Assembly: GCF_018424695.1 (NCBI RefSeq)
Contig: NZ_QTNQ01000009.1
Location: forward strand, 33,935-97,934
DNA from: Vannielia litorea
GTDB lineage: Bacteria > Pseudomonadota > Alphaproteobacteria > Rhodobacterales > Rhodobacteraceae
DNA: 64,000 nt
Reading direction: 5' to 3'
Position numbers and translations under genes: made by a program. A model generated the notes under the pieces. The model was not told the DNA's origin. It saw nothing but the letters and a program-made list of their open reading frames with translations, and made no database searches. This document shows, piece after piece, positions 28,616 to 37,693 of the stretch (its first letter is position 1; every line of letters begins with the position of its first letter).

Positions 28616-29460
28616 CGGATGCCACCGCAAACGCCCCTGCCGTGCGCGCGCCGAAGGTGCGGGTGAAGGGCTCGGCCATCGTGATGGGCCTCTACCTCCT
28701 GTTCCTGCTCCTGCCGATCTACTGGCTGCTGAACATGAGCCTGAAAACCAACGCCGAAATCCTCGGCGGCTTCTCGCTCTGGCCGCAGGACATCACGCTG
28801 GCCAACTACATGGTCATCCTGACCGACCCGAGCTGGTACATGGGCTACGTCAACTCGCTGATCTACGTGGTGATGAACACGGTGATCTCGGTCGCCGTGG
28901 CGCTGCCCGCCGCCTATGCCTTCAGCCGCTACAACTTCCTCGGCGACAAGCACCTGTTTTTCTGGCTGCTGACCAACCGCATGGCCCCTCCGGCCGTCTT
29001 CGCGCTGCCCTTCTTTCAGCTCTACTCCTCGGTCGGTCTCTTCGACACTCACATCGCCGTGGCGCTGGCCCATTGCCTCTTCAACGTGCCGCTCGCGGTC
29101 TGGATTCTCGAAGGCTTCATGCGCGGCGTCCCGAAGGAAATCGACGAGACGGCCTATATCGACGGCTACTCGTTCCCGAAATTCTTCGTGAAGATCTTCA
29201 TGCCCCTGATCGCCAGCGGCATCGGCGTGGCAGCGTTCTTCTGCTTCATGTTCAGCTGGGTCGAGCTGCTGCTTTCCCGCACCCTGACCACGGTCGACGC
29301 CAAACCCATCGCCGCCACCATGACCCGCACCGTCTCCGCCTCCGGCCTCGACTGGGGCGTGCTGGCGGCGGCGGGGGTGCTGACCATCGTGCCCGGCGCG
29401 CTCGTGATCTACTTCGTCCGCAACTACATCGCCAAGGGCTTCGCCCTGGGGAGGGTGTAG
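28612..29460 (+). CDS. glpQ: Glycerol ABC transporter permease GlpQ
   Basis: A 282-residue permease of the MalG type, with helices through the length and the EAA loop IDETAYIDGYSFPKFFVKIF. It pairs with GlpP to make the translocation pore. In related genomes glpU would be expected next; here a repeat-bounded GIY-YIG gene intervenes. Confidence 0.92.
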
Positions 29461-29486
29461 TGACACGGTTTGTTAACCACGCCGCC

Positions 29487-29552
29487 GTCATCCTCGGGCT
29501 CGACCCGAGGATCTCCCGCCAAAGAGATTCTCTGGTCAAGCCAGAGAATGAC
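29487..29552. repeat. BIME-like paired palindromes, left of GIY-YIG gene
   Basis: Two hairpins face each other. The first is ATCCTCGGG, loop CTCGA, CCCGAGGAT (29490-29512), framed by GTC and CTC. The second is ATTCTCTGG, loop TCAAG, CCAGAGAAT (29527-29549), framed by GAG and GAC. The second differs from the first by paired changes that keep the stem. The overall plan GTC-hairpin-CTC / GAG-hairpin-GAC is shared with 29898-29981. Confidence 0.85.
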
Positions 29553-29568
29553 TTCGGAGGCGGGCGTG

Positions 29569-29892
29569 ATGGACAAACAGATGGCGGTGTATATCATGAC
29601 CAACAAGCCGCGCGGCACGCTCTACATCGGCGTGACGGGCGGGTTGGTACAGCGTATATGGCAGCATCGGACCCACGCTCTGCCTGGATTCACCGATCTC
29701 TACAATCTGGACAAGCTCGCCTGGTTCGAGATGCACGAGGAACCAGAGGTGGCGATACAGCGGAAGAAATCGCTCAAGCGGTGGTATCGGCGGTGGAAGA
29801 TCGATCTGATCGAGAAGGCCAACCCCGGCTGGCGCGATCTGTGGTACGAAATCTGCCCGGAAGCCGAGGCGGCGGCAGAGGCAGGCACCTGA
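29569..29892 (+). CDS. GIY-YIG nuclease superfamily protein (small, stand-alone)
   Basis: A 107-residue protein. The GIY-YIG core is visible as AVYIMTNKPRGTLYIGVTG, with the expected arginine in LVQRIWQHR and a downstream glutamate in IDLIEKANPGW. It belongs to the small UPF0213/YhbQ-like group with no extra DNA-binding domain. I chose the ATG at 29569; an upstream in-frame start would translate the palindromic repeat. It sits between glpQ and glpU, bounded by paired palindromes on both sides, and looks like an insertion into the operon. Family members are putative nucleases; no target is known here. Confidence 0.88.
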   Translation: MDKQMAVYIMTNKPRGTLYIGVTGGLVQRIWQHRTHALPGFTDLYNLDKLAWFEMHEEPEVAIQRKKSLKRWYRRWKIDLIEKANPGWRDLWYEICPEAEAAAEAGT

Positions 29893-29897
29893 CGACC

Positions 29898-29981
29898 GTC
29901 ATCCTCGGGCCTGACCCGAGGATCTCGCACAATCGGACACACCCAGCCGCAAGAGATCCTCGGGGCGAGCCCGAGGATGAC
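29898..29981. repeat. BIME-like paired palindromes, right of GIY-YIG gene
   Basis: Hairpin 1 is ATCCTCGGG, loop CCTGA, CCCGAGGAT (29901-29923), framed by GTC and CTC. Hairpin 2 is ATCCTCGGG, loop GCGAG, CCCGAGGAT (29956-29978), framed by GAG and GAC. Stems are identical here and match the first hairpin left of the gene. It starts 5 bp after the GIY-YIG stop. Confidence 0.88.
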
Positions 29982-30018
29982 TGCGCCATGACCACCCGTA
30001 CAGAAGGGAGCCGCTGAC

Positions 30019-30291
30019 ATGGACTGGATGGCATGGACATGGCCCACCGCCATATTCTTCCTCGTGATCGCCTCGCTGCTGATCACCTTCACCGTGCTCG
30101 CGATCAAGTTCCCCGAGACACCCCGCAAGGGCGTGCTCCAGATCGAAACCACAAGGGGCGACCGCCTCTTCATTACCCTTCTCGGCTCGGCCTTCATCAA
30201 CCTGGCCTGGCTCGGATTGACCGGCATCGCCCAACCCTGGGCGCTGGTCCTCTGCCTGATCTATGCCGCAGCGGTGTTCCGCTGGGTTTAG
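30019..30291 (+). CDS. glpU: Small membrane protein GlpU (DUF2160)
   Basis: A 90-residue protein with two or three hydrophobic helices and the DUF2160 start MDWMAWTWPTAIFF. It is the small membrane component always found between the permeases and binding protein in GlpSTPQUV systems; its role is not defined. The position after the inserted cassette shows the original order glpQ-glpU-glpV. Confidence 0.88.
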   Translation: MDWMAWTWPTAIFFLVIASLLITFTVLAIKFPETPRKGVLQIETTRGDRLFITLLGSAFINLAWLGLTGIAQPWALVLCLIYAAAVFRWV

Positions 30292-30352
30292 CGCAGGAAT
30301 AACGGCCGCAGCCAATGCGGCGCTTCATCAACCCAACAGGGAGGAGAACAGA

Positions 30353-32089
30353 ATGAAGCTCAATCTCAGATCAACCACCGCCTTTACCGGCGGCCTCGCG
30401 GTGGCGCTCAGCCTCGCCGTGCCGGCTTTTGCGGGCATGGACGAGGCGCGCGCGTTCCTCGACGCGGAAATCGGTGACCTCTCCACGCTCTCCCGCGAGG
30501 ACCAGGAAGCCGAAATGCAGTGGTTCGTCGATGCCGCCGAATCCATGCAGGGCATGGAGATCAAGGTCGTCTCCGAAACCATCACCACCCACGAGTATGA
30601 AAGCCAGGTCCTTGCCCCGGCCTTCACCGCCATCACCGGCATCCAGGTCACCCACGACCTGATCGGCGAGGGCGACGTGGTCGAAAAGCTGCAAACCCAG
30701 ATGCAGTCCGGCGAGAACATCTACGACGGCTACATCAACGACTCCGACCTCATCGGCACCCACTGGCGCTACCAGCAGGCCCGCAACCTGACCGACTGGA
30801 TGGCGGGCGAGGGGGCAGACGTCACCAACCCCAACCTCGACCTTGAGGACTTCATCGGCCTCGGTTTTACCACCGGCCCCGATGGCAAGGTCTACCAGCT
30901 GCCCGACCAGCAGTTCGCCAACCTCTACTGGTTCCGCTACGACTGGTTCAACGACGAGAAGACCAAGGCCGACTTCAAGGAAGCCTATGGCTACGACCTC
31001 GGCGTGCCGGTCAACTGGTCGGCCTATGAAGACATCGCCGAGTTCTTCACCGGGCGCGACATGTCTTACGCGGGCGGCCCGTCGGAGGGTGTCTATGGCA
31101 ACATGGACTACGGCAAGAAAGACCCGTCGCTCGGCTGGCGCTACACCGATGCCTGGATGTCGATGGCCGGCATGGGCGACAAGGGCGAGCCCAACGGCCT
31201 GCCGGTCGACGAGTGGGGCATTCGTGTGAACGAAAACTCCCAGCCGGTCGGCTCCTGCACCTCCCGTGGTGGCGCAACCAACGGCCCCGCTGCCGTCTAC
31301 GCCGTGACCAAGGCCATCGAGTGGCTGGAGAAGTATTCTCCCCCCGCCGCTGCCGGGATGACCTTCGGCGAGGCCGGGCCGGTGCCTGCGCAGGGCTCCA
31401 TCGCCCAGCAGATGTTCTGGTACACCGCCTTCACCGCCGACATGGTGGGTGACGGGGCCGATGCCGTGCTCAACGAGGATGGCACGCCCAAGTGGCGCAT
31501 GGCCCCCTCGCCGCACGGCGCCTACTGGGAAGAGGGCACCAAGATCGGCTACCAGGATGCCGGTTCGTGGACCCTGCTGGAGTCCACGCCCGTCGACCGT
31601 GCAAAGGCGGCCTGGCTCTATGCCCAGTTCGTCACCTCCAAGACCGTGGATGTGAAGAAGTCCCACGTCGGCCTCACCTTCATCCGCGAAAGCACGATCC
31701 AGGACGAGAGCTTCACCGAGCGCGCGCCCAAGCTGGGCGGTCTCGTGGAGTTCTATCGCTCCCCGGCCCGTGTTCAGTGGTCGCCGACCGGCACCAACGT
31801 GCCGGACTACCCCAAGCTGGCGCAGCTCTGGTGGCAAAACATCGGCGATGCGATGTCGGGTGCGAAGTCTCCGCAAGAGGCCCTCGACAGCCTCTGCGCC
31901 GATCAGGAGCGGGTGCTGGAGCGGCTTGAGCGCGCAGGCGTTCAGGGCGATCTCGGCCCGGTCATGAACGAGGAGGTCGACCCCGAAGAGTGGCTTTCGC
32001 AGCCGGGTGCCCCGAAGGCCAAGCTCGACAACGAGGATCCGACCCCGGAGACCATCAGCTATGACGAGCTGATCGCCTCCTGGCAGTAA
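30353..32089 (+). CDS. glpV: Glycerol ABC transporter periplasmic binding protein GlpV
   Basis: A 578-residue family 1 extracellular solute-binding protein, long for the class as in known GlpV. A signal peptide covers residues 1-24 (ending VPAFA). The ATG at 30353 is preceded by GGGAGGAG. It binds glycerol in the periplasm and delivers it to GlpP/GlpQ. A strong hairpin with a T-rich tail follows the stop codon. Confidence 0.92.
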   Translation: MKLNLRSTTAFTGGLAVALSLAVPAFAGMDEARAFLDAEIGDLSTLSREDQEAEMQWFVDAAESMQGMEIKVVSETITTHEYESQVLAPAFTAITGIQVTHDLIGEGDVVEKLQTQMQSGENIYDGYINDSDLIGTHWRYQQARNLTDWMAGEGADVTNPNLDLEDFIGLGFTTGPDGKVYQLPDQQFANLYWFRYDWFNDEKTKADFKEAYGYDLGVPVNWSAYEDIAEFFTGRDMSYAGGPSEGVYGNMDYGKKDPSLGWRYTDAWMSMAGMGDKGEPNGLPVDEWGIRVNENSQPVGSCTSRGGATNGPAAVYAVTKAIEWLEKYSPPAAAGMTFGEAGPVPAQGSIAQQMFWYTAFTADMVGDGADAVLNEDGTPKWRMAPSPHGAYWEEGTKIGYQDAGSWTLLESTPVDRAKAAWLYAQFVTSKTVDVKKSHVGLTFIRESTIQDESFTERAPKLGGLVEFYRSPARVQWSPTGTNVPDYPKLAQLWWQNIGDAMSGAKSPQEALDSLCADQERVLERLERAGVQGDLGPVMNEEVDPEEWLSQPGAPKAKLDNEDPTPETISYDELIASWQ

Positions 32090-32102
32090 GTTACCTCCCC
32101 GG

Positions 32103-32140
32103 GCCGGGGCTGCCTTTGCGGTGGCCCCGGCTCTTTCGTC
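32103..32140 (+). terminator. Terminator after glpV
   Basis: GCCGGGGC and GCCCCGGC (32103-32110, 32124-32131) form a perfect 8-bp stem with a 13-nt loop, followed by TCTTTCGTCTTT. This is a plausible Rho-independent terminator separating glpV from the small gene and glpK. Confidence 0.75.
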
Positions 32141-32207
32141 TTTGACAGGCTCCCCATGCGTCCGCCACCCTGTGCCATGTCCCTGAGTGTCCTGCCGGAG
32201 CCAAGCC

Positions 32208-32693
32208 GTGCCACCTGCGCCCCCACCGACAAACGTGTTTCTCAAACGGGCTGCCATCGTCGTGGCCGCTGTCGTGCTGTTGATGATCCTGCTCGGCCCC
32301 TTCCTCAACCGCACCCGCCCGCCGGGCGAAGCCATGGCGGGCGCGATGCTGCACGCCTTCGACGGGCAGGCGCTCGCCGCCATGGCCCCGACCGGCGAGA
32401 TCGTGACGCTTCAGGTCGAGCCGGGGCTGGAGCCCTACACCATGCTCTGCCACCGCCACGAGCGGGAATGGCGCGGGTTGATGGGCACGGCGGAGCGCAC
32501 GCGCCCCGATGCGTTCTCTTGCGTCCTGCGCGTGGCAGTGGAAGGCGGGCTGCTGCACCGCATGATCCTTCAGGCCATCGCCCTGCCCGAAAGCCCGCCA
32601 CCCGACGCACTGGAAGAGGCCGGGGCGGCCTGGCTCGACGGGTTCGTTCTGGTGCCCCTGGACGCCCGCGCTCTGAGCCGGGCCTTTCCCTGA
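32208..32693 (+). CDS. Single-pass membrane protein of unknown function
   Basis: A 161-residue protein with one strong transmembrane helix (about residues 14-34) and an outside domain containing two cysteines (in MLCHRH and FSCVLR). No family is recognised. I suggest the GTG at 32208, which has GGAG 7 bp upstream; GTG at 32187 is an alternative. It lies between glpV and glpK but beyond a terminator, so a glycerol role is uncertain. Confidence 0.6.
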   Translation: MPPAPPPTNVFLKRAAIVVAAVVLLMILLGPFLNRTRPPGEAMAGAMLHAFDGQALAAMAPTGEIVTLQVEPGLEPYTMLCHRHEREWRGLMGTAERTRPDAFSCVLRVAVEGGLLHRMILQAIALPESPPPDALEEAGAAWLDGFVLVPLDARALSRAFP

Positions 32694-32803
32694 CCGGGCA
32701 GGCCATCTGGTCGGCCCGTGCCGATGGTCTCACCGCTGCACCGCGCCCCGGTGACGCCGCTGCCATCCCGCGCTAAACCGTCCGAACCAAGGGAGGACAT
32801 GAC

Positions 32804-34318
<1,515 letters not shown>

Positions 34319-34356
34319 GCGGTGCGTTAACGGGTGGGCGCTATGTCATCCGACAT

Positions 34357-34384
34357 GTGCATGGGTTGTGCATTGGTTCTGCAT
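34357..34384. repeat. 11-bp-periodic GTGCAT array, copy 1
   Basis: GTGCAT at 34357 and 34368 and CTGCAT at 34379 are in exact 11-bp register in the gap between glpK and the convergent marR-type gene. The spacer is GGGTT or TGGTT. The same pattern, in opposite orientation and four units long, occurs at 59983-60021. A GTTAAC lies on each side (34326, 34410). Function unknown. Confidence 0.7.
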
Positions 34385-34410
34385 GGGTTGTGGCCCCTTG
34401 CTTCGCAGAG

Positions 34411-34857
34411 TTAACGCCCTGCCAACTGATCCAGCCCGGCGCGCATCTGTGCGGCAGTGATCTGCTCCAGCTCCGCCTCGATGCGGGCATGGGTCTCGCG
34501 CCAGATCGGCACCGCCTCCTTCAGCAGCGCGCGGCCCTCATCTGTCAGCAGTAACCTCTTGGCGCGCTTGTCTTTTTCGTCCTGTTCCTGCCGCATCAAC
34601 CCGCGCCGTTCCAGCACCTTCACCGAGGCCGTCAGCGTGGTGCGATCCATCCCGAGCTGCCCGGTCAGATCGGTCAGTCGTGGGGGCTCCGGACGGTTGA
34701 GGCTCATCAGCAGCGAGAACTGCCCGTTGGTCAGGTTAAGTGGCCGAAAAACCTCATCAAATACCCGCGCCAACTGCCGCGCGGCACGCTGTGCGCGCAG
34801 GCAGAGGCAGGCAAATCCAACCTCATGGGTCACGTCGAGTGGCAGATCGGGGTCCAT
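34411..34857 (-). CDS. MarR family transcriptional regulator
   Basis: A 148-residue winged-helix regulator. The recognition region is LTDLTGQLGMDRTTLTASVKVLERRGLM, and the wing is DEKDKRAKRLLLTDEG. It contains two cysteines in FACLCLRAQ near the N-terminus, which could be redox-sensitive. It is divergent from a DUF1428-YceI pair, with a perfect palindrome between them, so it probably controls both. Confidence 0.9.
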   Translation of the reverse strand: MDPDLPLDVTHEVGFACLCLRAQRAARQLARVFDEVFRPLNLTNGQFSLLMSLNRPEPPRLTDLTGQLGMDRTTLTASVKVLERRGLMRQEQDEKDKRAKRLLLTDEGRALLKEAVPIWRETHARIEAELEQITAAQMRAGLDQLAGR

Positions 34858-34868
34858 GTCTCTCTTAT

Positions 34869-34880
34869 GTTGATATCAAC
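34869..34880. promoter_or_regulatory. Palindromic operator, marR-DUF1428 intergenic
   Basis: A perfect 12-bp palindrome, GTTGATATCAAC, with TTAT before and ATAA shortly after, lies 12 bp upstream of the MarR-type start. Position and symmetry suit a MarR dimer and imply autoregulation. Confidence 0.7.
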
Positions 34881-34932
34881 GATAAAGCCTGTCAAGTTGG
34901 CTCCGAAATGCGTTATCAGGGAGTTGATTGCA

Positions 34933-35301
34933 ATGGCATACATTCAGGGGTTTCTCCTCGCCGTGCCCGAGGAAAACAAGGCGAAATACAAGGAGATGGC
35001 CGAAGACGCGCTGGAAATGTTCAAGGGCTATGGCGCCATCGGCTTTCAGGAGAACTGGGGCGTCAACGTGCCGGACGGCAAGGTGACGAGCTTTCCGATG
35101 GCCACCAAGATGGAGGCGGGGGAGGTCTGCATGTTCTCCTGGATCGTCTGGCCCGACCGCGCTGCCGCCGAGGCGGCGGAGGCGCAGATGATGGCCGATA
35201 TGGACGGCAAGGACATGCCACAGATGCCCTTTGACGGGATGCGGATGATGTGGGGCGGCTTCGAGCCGCTGGTGGCCTGGGGCGAAGGCGCGGTGCAATG
35301 A
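34933..35301 (+). CDS. DUF1428 family protein
   Basis: A 122-residue cytoplasmic protein starting MAYIQGFLLAVP, the family hallmark, with the MPFDGMRMMWGGFEPL C-terminal segment. DUF1428 proteins have a dimeric alpha-beta barrel fold with no assigned reaction. It overlaps the YceI gene by 4 bp, so the two are translationally coupled and probably under the divergent MarR regulator. Confidence 0.88.
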   Translation: MAYIQGFLLAVPEENKAKYKEMAEDALEMFKGYGAIGFQENWGVNVPDGKVTSFPMATKMEAGEVCMFSWIVWPDRAAAEAAEAQMMADMDGKDMPQMPFDGMRMMWGGFEPLVAWGEGAVQ

Positions 35302-35954
35302 TCCGGCAAGTCCTTGCAATCGCGGCTCTTCTCGCCGCCGCGCCGCTTTGGGCGCAAGATCTGGCGATGGACACCACCAGGACCGACCTGAGTACGCTGA
35401 AAGCAGGCACTTACACGCTCGACCCGGCCCATTCGAGCCTGATCTTCATGGTCGATCACATTGGCATCTCGAACTTCCGCGCCAGCTTCGACAGGTTCAG
35501 CGCGACGGTGGAACTCGATCCCGCCAATCCCGCCACCGCACGGCTCACAGCCACCATCGACGTGAGTTCGCTGGATATTCCCACGCCGGAGCCGACCGGC
35601 TTTCGCGCGATGGTGCTCGCCCCGCCCTGGTTCGACTCCGCCAACTACACCGAAATTACCTTGCAGAGCGCGTCAATCCGCCTCACCGGCGAGAAGGCGG
35701 CAGAGGTGGCGGGCACCCTCACGATCAACGGAATCTCGGCCCCGGTCACCATGTCGGTGACGGCACTCGGCGGCTGGGAGGGCAACCGGTATGATCCCAA
35801 CGCTCGTATCGGCTTCCACGCCGCGGGCAGCTTCTCGCGCTCGGCCATTGGCTTTGACGTGGGCCTGCCGCCGCCCGGCACCACCATGGGCGTCGCAGAT
35901 GAAGTGAAATTCTCGGTGGACGCCGAGTTCATCGGCCCGAAGTGGGAAGGGTAA
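35298..35954 (+). CDS. Periplasmic YceI family protein
   Basis: A 218-residue protein with a signal peptide (about residues 1-19, ending LWAQ) and a YceI lipocalin-like domain starting at YTLDPAHSSLIFMVDHIG. YceI proteins bind isoprenoid or amphipathic ligands in the periplasm. It starts inside the stop of DUF1428. A longer upstream reading frame was rejected because it runs far into DUF1428. Confidence 0.91.
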   Translation: MIRQVLAIAALLAAAPLWAQDLAMDTTRTDLSTLKAGTYTLDPAHSSLIFMVDHIGISNFRASFDRFSATVELDPANPATARLTATIDVSSLDIPTPEPTGFRAMVLAPPWFDSANYTEITLQSASIRLTGEKAAEVAGTLTINGISAPVTMSVTALGGWEGNRYDPNARIGFHAAGSFSRSAIGFDVGLPPPGTTMGVADEVKFSVDAEFIGPKWEG

Positions 35955-36036
35955 CCGTCCGTTAACAGGACATTTGCAATTTCATGCGACTGTCCCTGCA
36001 TTGACGCCGCCGGCTGCAGGGGGCAGCGTGCCGTGG

Positions 36037-36498
36037 ATGACAGAACACGCCGAAACTCCCGCTCCGCCCAAAGGTTTCACAGCGTTGACCCTGTTGTGCT
36101 CGGTCGATGAGTCCATGGGGCCATGGTTCCTGCGTGAAAACGATGATGGCTCGCGCACCGTCGGCTTTCGGGTGGAAGACCGGCACCTCAACGTCAACGG
36201 CGTCTGTCATGGCGGGGTGACGGCAACCTTTGCCGACATTCTCGCGCGGGTGTTCAACGAAACCTACAGCGGCGCAGCGGGAACCGCGCCGGTGGTGGGC
36301 AAGATGGCCACCATTACGCTCGATATCGACTACCTCGGCCCCGGCCAGCCTGGTGCGTGGATCGAGGCGACGCCGGAGGTGGTGAAACGGACGGGTAAGA
36401 TGTTGTTTACCCAAGCGCTGATTTGCGATGGCGAAACACCGGTGGCCCGCTGCAAGGCGATCTATCGCCTGTTCCATAAAAAAGGCGGGACCGACTAG
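36037..36498 (+). CDS. PaaI-type hotdog thioesterase
   Basis: A 153-residue hotdog-fold acyl-CoA thioesterase. The signature NVNGVCHGGVTATFADI is near residue 55, and VGKMATITLDIDYLGP forms the long strand. The substrate is an unknown acyl-CoA. Start 36037 is likely; GTG at 36028 is possible. The last codons form one arm of a hairpin that ends the convergent phyR transcript. Confidence 0.87.
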   Translation: MTEHAETPAPPKGFTALTLLCSVDESMGPWFLRENDDGSRTVGFRVEDRHLNVNGVCHGGVTATFADILARVFNETYSGAAGTAPVVGKMATITLDIDYLGPGQPGAWIEATPEVVKRTGKMLFTQALICDGETPVARCKAIYRLFHKKGGTD

Positions 36499-36513
36499 CG
36501 CCGGACCCGCCTT
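36482..36513 (-). terminator. Rho-independent terminator of phyR
   Basis: Read on the minus strand, AAGGCGGG and CCCGCCTT pair over a 16-nt loop and are followed by T residues (positions 36481-36476). The site overlaps the last codons of the convergent thioesterase gene. It lies about 20 bp after the phyR stop. Confidence 0.85.
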
Positions 36514-36533
36514 ACGAGGGAACTCGTTGTGCC

Positions 36534-37349
36534 TCAGGCGACCAGTGTCACCGTCGAGGCGAAGAACATTGCCTGGCTCACCGCAAGGCGCACCTGCTCT
36601 TCGGTATAGGGCTTGGTGATGAGGAACACCGGCTCGGGCTTCTCGCCCGTCAGCAGGCGCTCGGGGAAGGCGGTGATGAAGATCACGGGCATCTCGCCGA
36701 ACTCGCCGAGGATGTCGTTCACTGCATCAATACCCGACGAATTGTCGGCCAGCTGGATGTCGGCCAGGATCATGTCGGGCCGTTCCTGCTTGGCAAGCTG
36801 CACCGCGCCCTTGTGGGTGCGCGCCACGCCAGTCACGCGGTGGCCCATCTGGCCAACCACGGTTTCCAGATCCATCGCGATGATGGCCTCGTCCTCAATG
36901 ACCATGACCTTGCCGCTGATCGAGCGGGCCATCTCTTCCTGCGCCGTTGCCACCATCTCTTCGGCTTCGGCTTCGGTGCTGTTGGTGATGTCTCCGATCT
37001 GGGCGTAGGAGAACTGCTCGATGGTGTAGAGCAGCAGCGCCTCTCGGGTGCCCGGCGTCAGCGGGGCCATGTGGCGGTTGGCTTGCGCCGCGAGAAAGCT
37101 GTCACCCTCCTCGGCTTCAACCGGTGCCCCGGAGCTCGTCCAGATCGCGTGAAAGGCCGCGAAGAGGGCCACGCGGGGGCTCCGCGAGCGGTCTCCGAGG
37201 TCCGGATCGTCCAGCATGGCCTCAAGAGTTGCGGCGGCATAGGCGTCGCCGGACTTTTGGCTCCCGGTCAGCGCTCTGGCATAGCGGCGCAGGTATGGGA
37301 GTTCCCGCGCGATGCCATCGGCAAAGCTCTCGGAAGATGCACTGTTCAT
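36534..37349 (-). CDS. phyR: General stress response regulator PhyR
   Basis: A 271-residue protein with an N-terminal ECF sigma-like domain (about 10-140) and a C-terminal receiver domain (about 148-262). The receiver has acidic residues in VIEDEAIIAMDLE, the phosphorylated aspartate in MILADIQLADNSSG, and the conserved KPYTEEQV lysine. When phosphorylated it sequesters the anti-sigma factor NepR and frees EcfG. It diverges from nepR-ecfG and has a perfect EcfG promoter of its own, so it is under positive feedback. Confidence 0.95.
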   Translation of the reverse strand: MNSASSESFADGIARELPYLRRYARALTGSQKSGDAYAAATLEAMLDDPDLGDRSRSPRVALFAAFHAIWTSSGAPVEAEEGDSFLAAQANRHMAPLTPGTREALLLYTIEQFSYAQIGDITNSTEAEAEEMVATAQEEMARSISGKVMVIEDEAIIAMDLETVVGQMGHRVTGVARTHKGAVQLAKQERPDMILADIQLADNSSGIDAVNDILGEFGEMPVIFITAFPERLLTGEKPEPVFLITKPYTEEQVRLAVSQAMFFASTVTLVA

Positions 37350-37379
37350 GTTGCCTTACCCGTTTTTTATTGGCGTTCC

Positions 37380-37405
37380 GGAACCAAACGTAGGCTCATG
37401 GCGTT
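37380..37405 (+). promoter_or_regulatory. EcfG promoter towards nepR-ecfG (distal)
   Basis: GGAAC at 37380-37384 and CGTT at 37402-37405 are separated by 17 bp, an exact match to the alphaproteobacterial general stress sigma consensus. It overlaps the phyR promoter on the other strand as part of a perfect 11-bp inverted repeat. Confidence 0.85.
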
Positions 37406-37412
37406 TGGTTCC
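37387..37412 (-). promoter_or_regulatory. EcfG promoter towards phyR
   Basis: On the minus strand GGAAC (37412-37408), a 17-bp spacer and CGTT (37390-37387) match the consensus exactly. The -35 of each strand overlaps the -10 of the other within the mirrored sequence GGAACCAAACG. Confidence 0.87.
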
Positions 37413-37443
37413 AAATTAAAATGTGACACAGGGACATTTCTCG

Positions 37444-37468
37444 GGAACCTCACGGTCTGCCGAGAGTT
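37444..37468 (+). promoter_or_regulatory. Second EcfG-like promoter, proximal to nepR
   Basis: GGAAC at 37444-37448, a 16-bp spacer and AGTT at 37465-37468 differ from consensus by one base in the -10. It is about 60 bp upstream of the nepR start. Confidence 0.6.
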
Positions 37469-37528
37469 ATTGCGATGGGTACCTGGCGCTGGAGCGGGTC
37501 GGTTTTGATGAAAGGCAAAAAGGTAGCA

Positions 37529-37693
37529 ATGAAAGAGCAGCAGAAAGAAGCGACCGACGGGCTACGGCGGCAGATCGACGAAAACTTGCGCCGGGTCTTC
37601 CAGGCCCAGGTCGAAGAAGATGTGCCGGACAGGTTTACCGATCTGATCAATCGCCTCCGACAGCAGGACACGGAAGGCGATTCCAGCAAATGA
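37529..37693 (+). CDS. nepR: Anti-sigma factor NepR
   Basis: A 54-residue protein with the NepR core LRRQIDENLRRVF and VPDRFTDLINRLRQQ, two helices that bind EcfG or PhyR. I chose the ATG at 37529, which follows AAAAAGG; an ATG at 37508 is possible. Its stop overlaps the ecfG start (ATGA), so anti-sigma and sigma factor are made in a coupled way. Confidence 0.9.
   Translation: MKEQQKEATDGLRRQIDENLRRVFQAQVEEDVPDRFTDLINRLRQQDTEGDSSK

Noticed and set aside
29569..29892. Homing endonuclease inside an intron or intein
   Set aside because: The gene lies between intact genes; neither glpQ nor glpU is split, and no intron or intein features are present.
30371..32383. A 670-codon minus-strand open frame opposite glpV
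   Set aside because: Antisense to a secure binding-protein gene; no start signal or family features.
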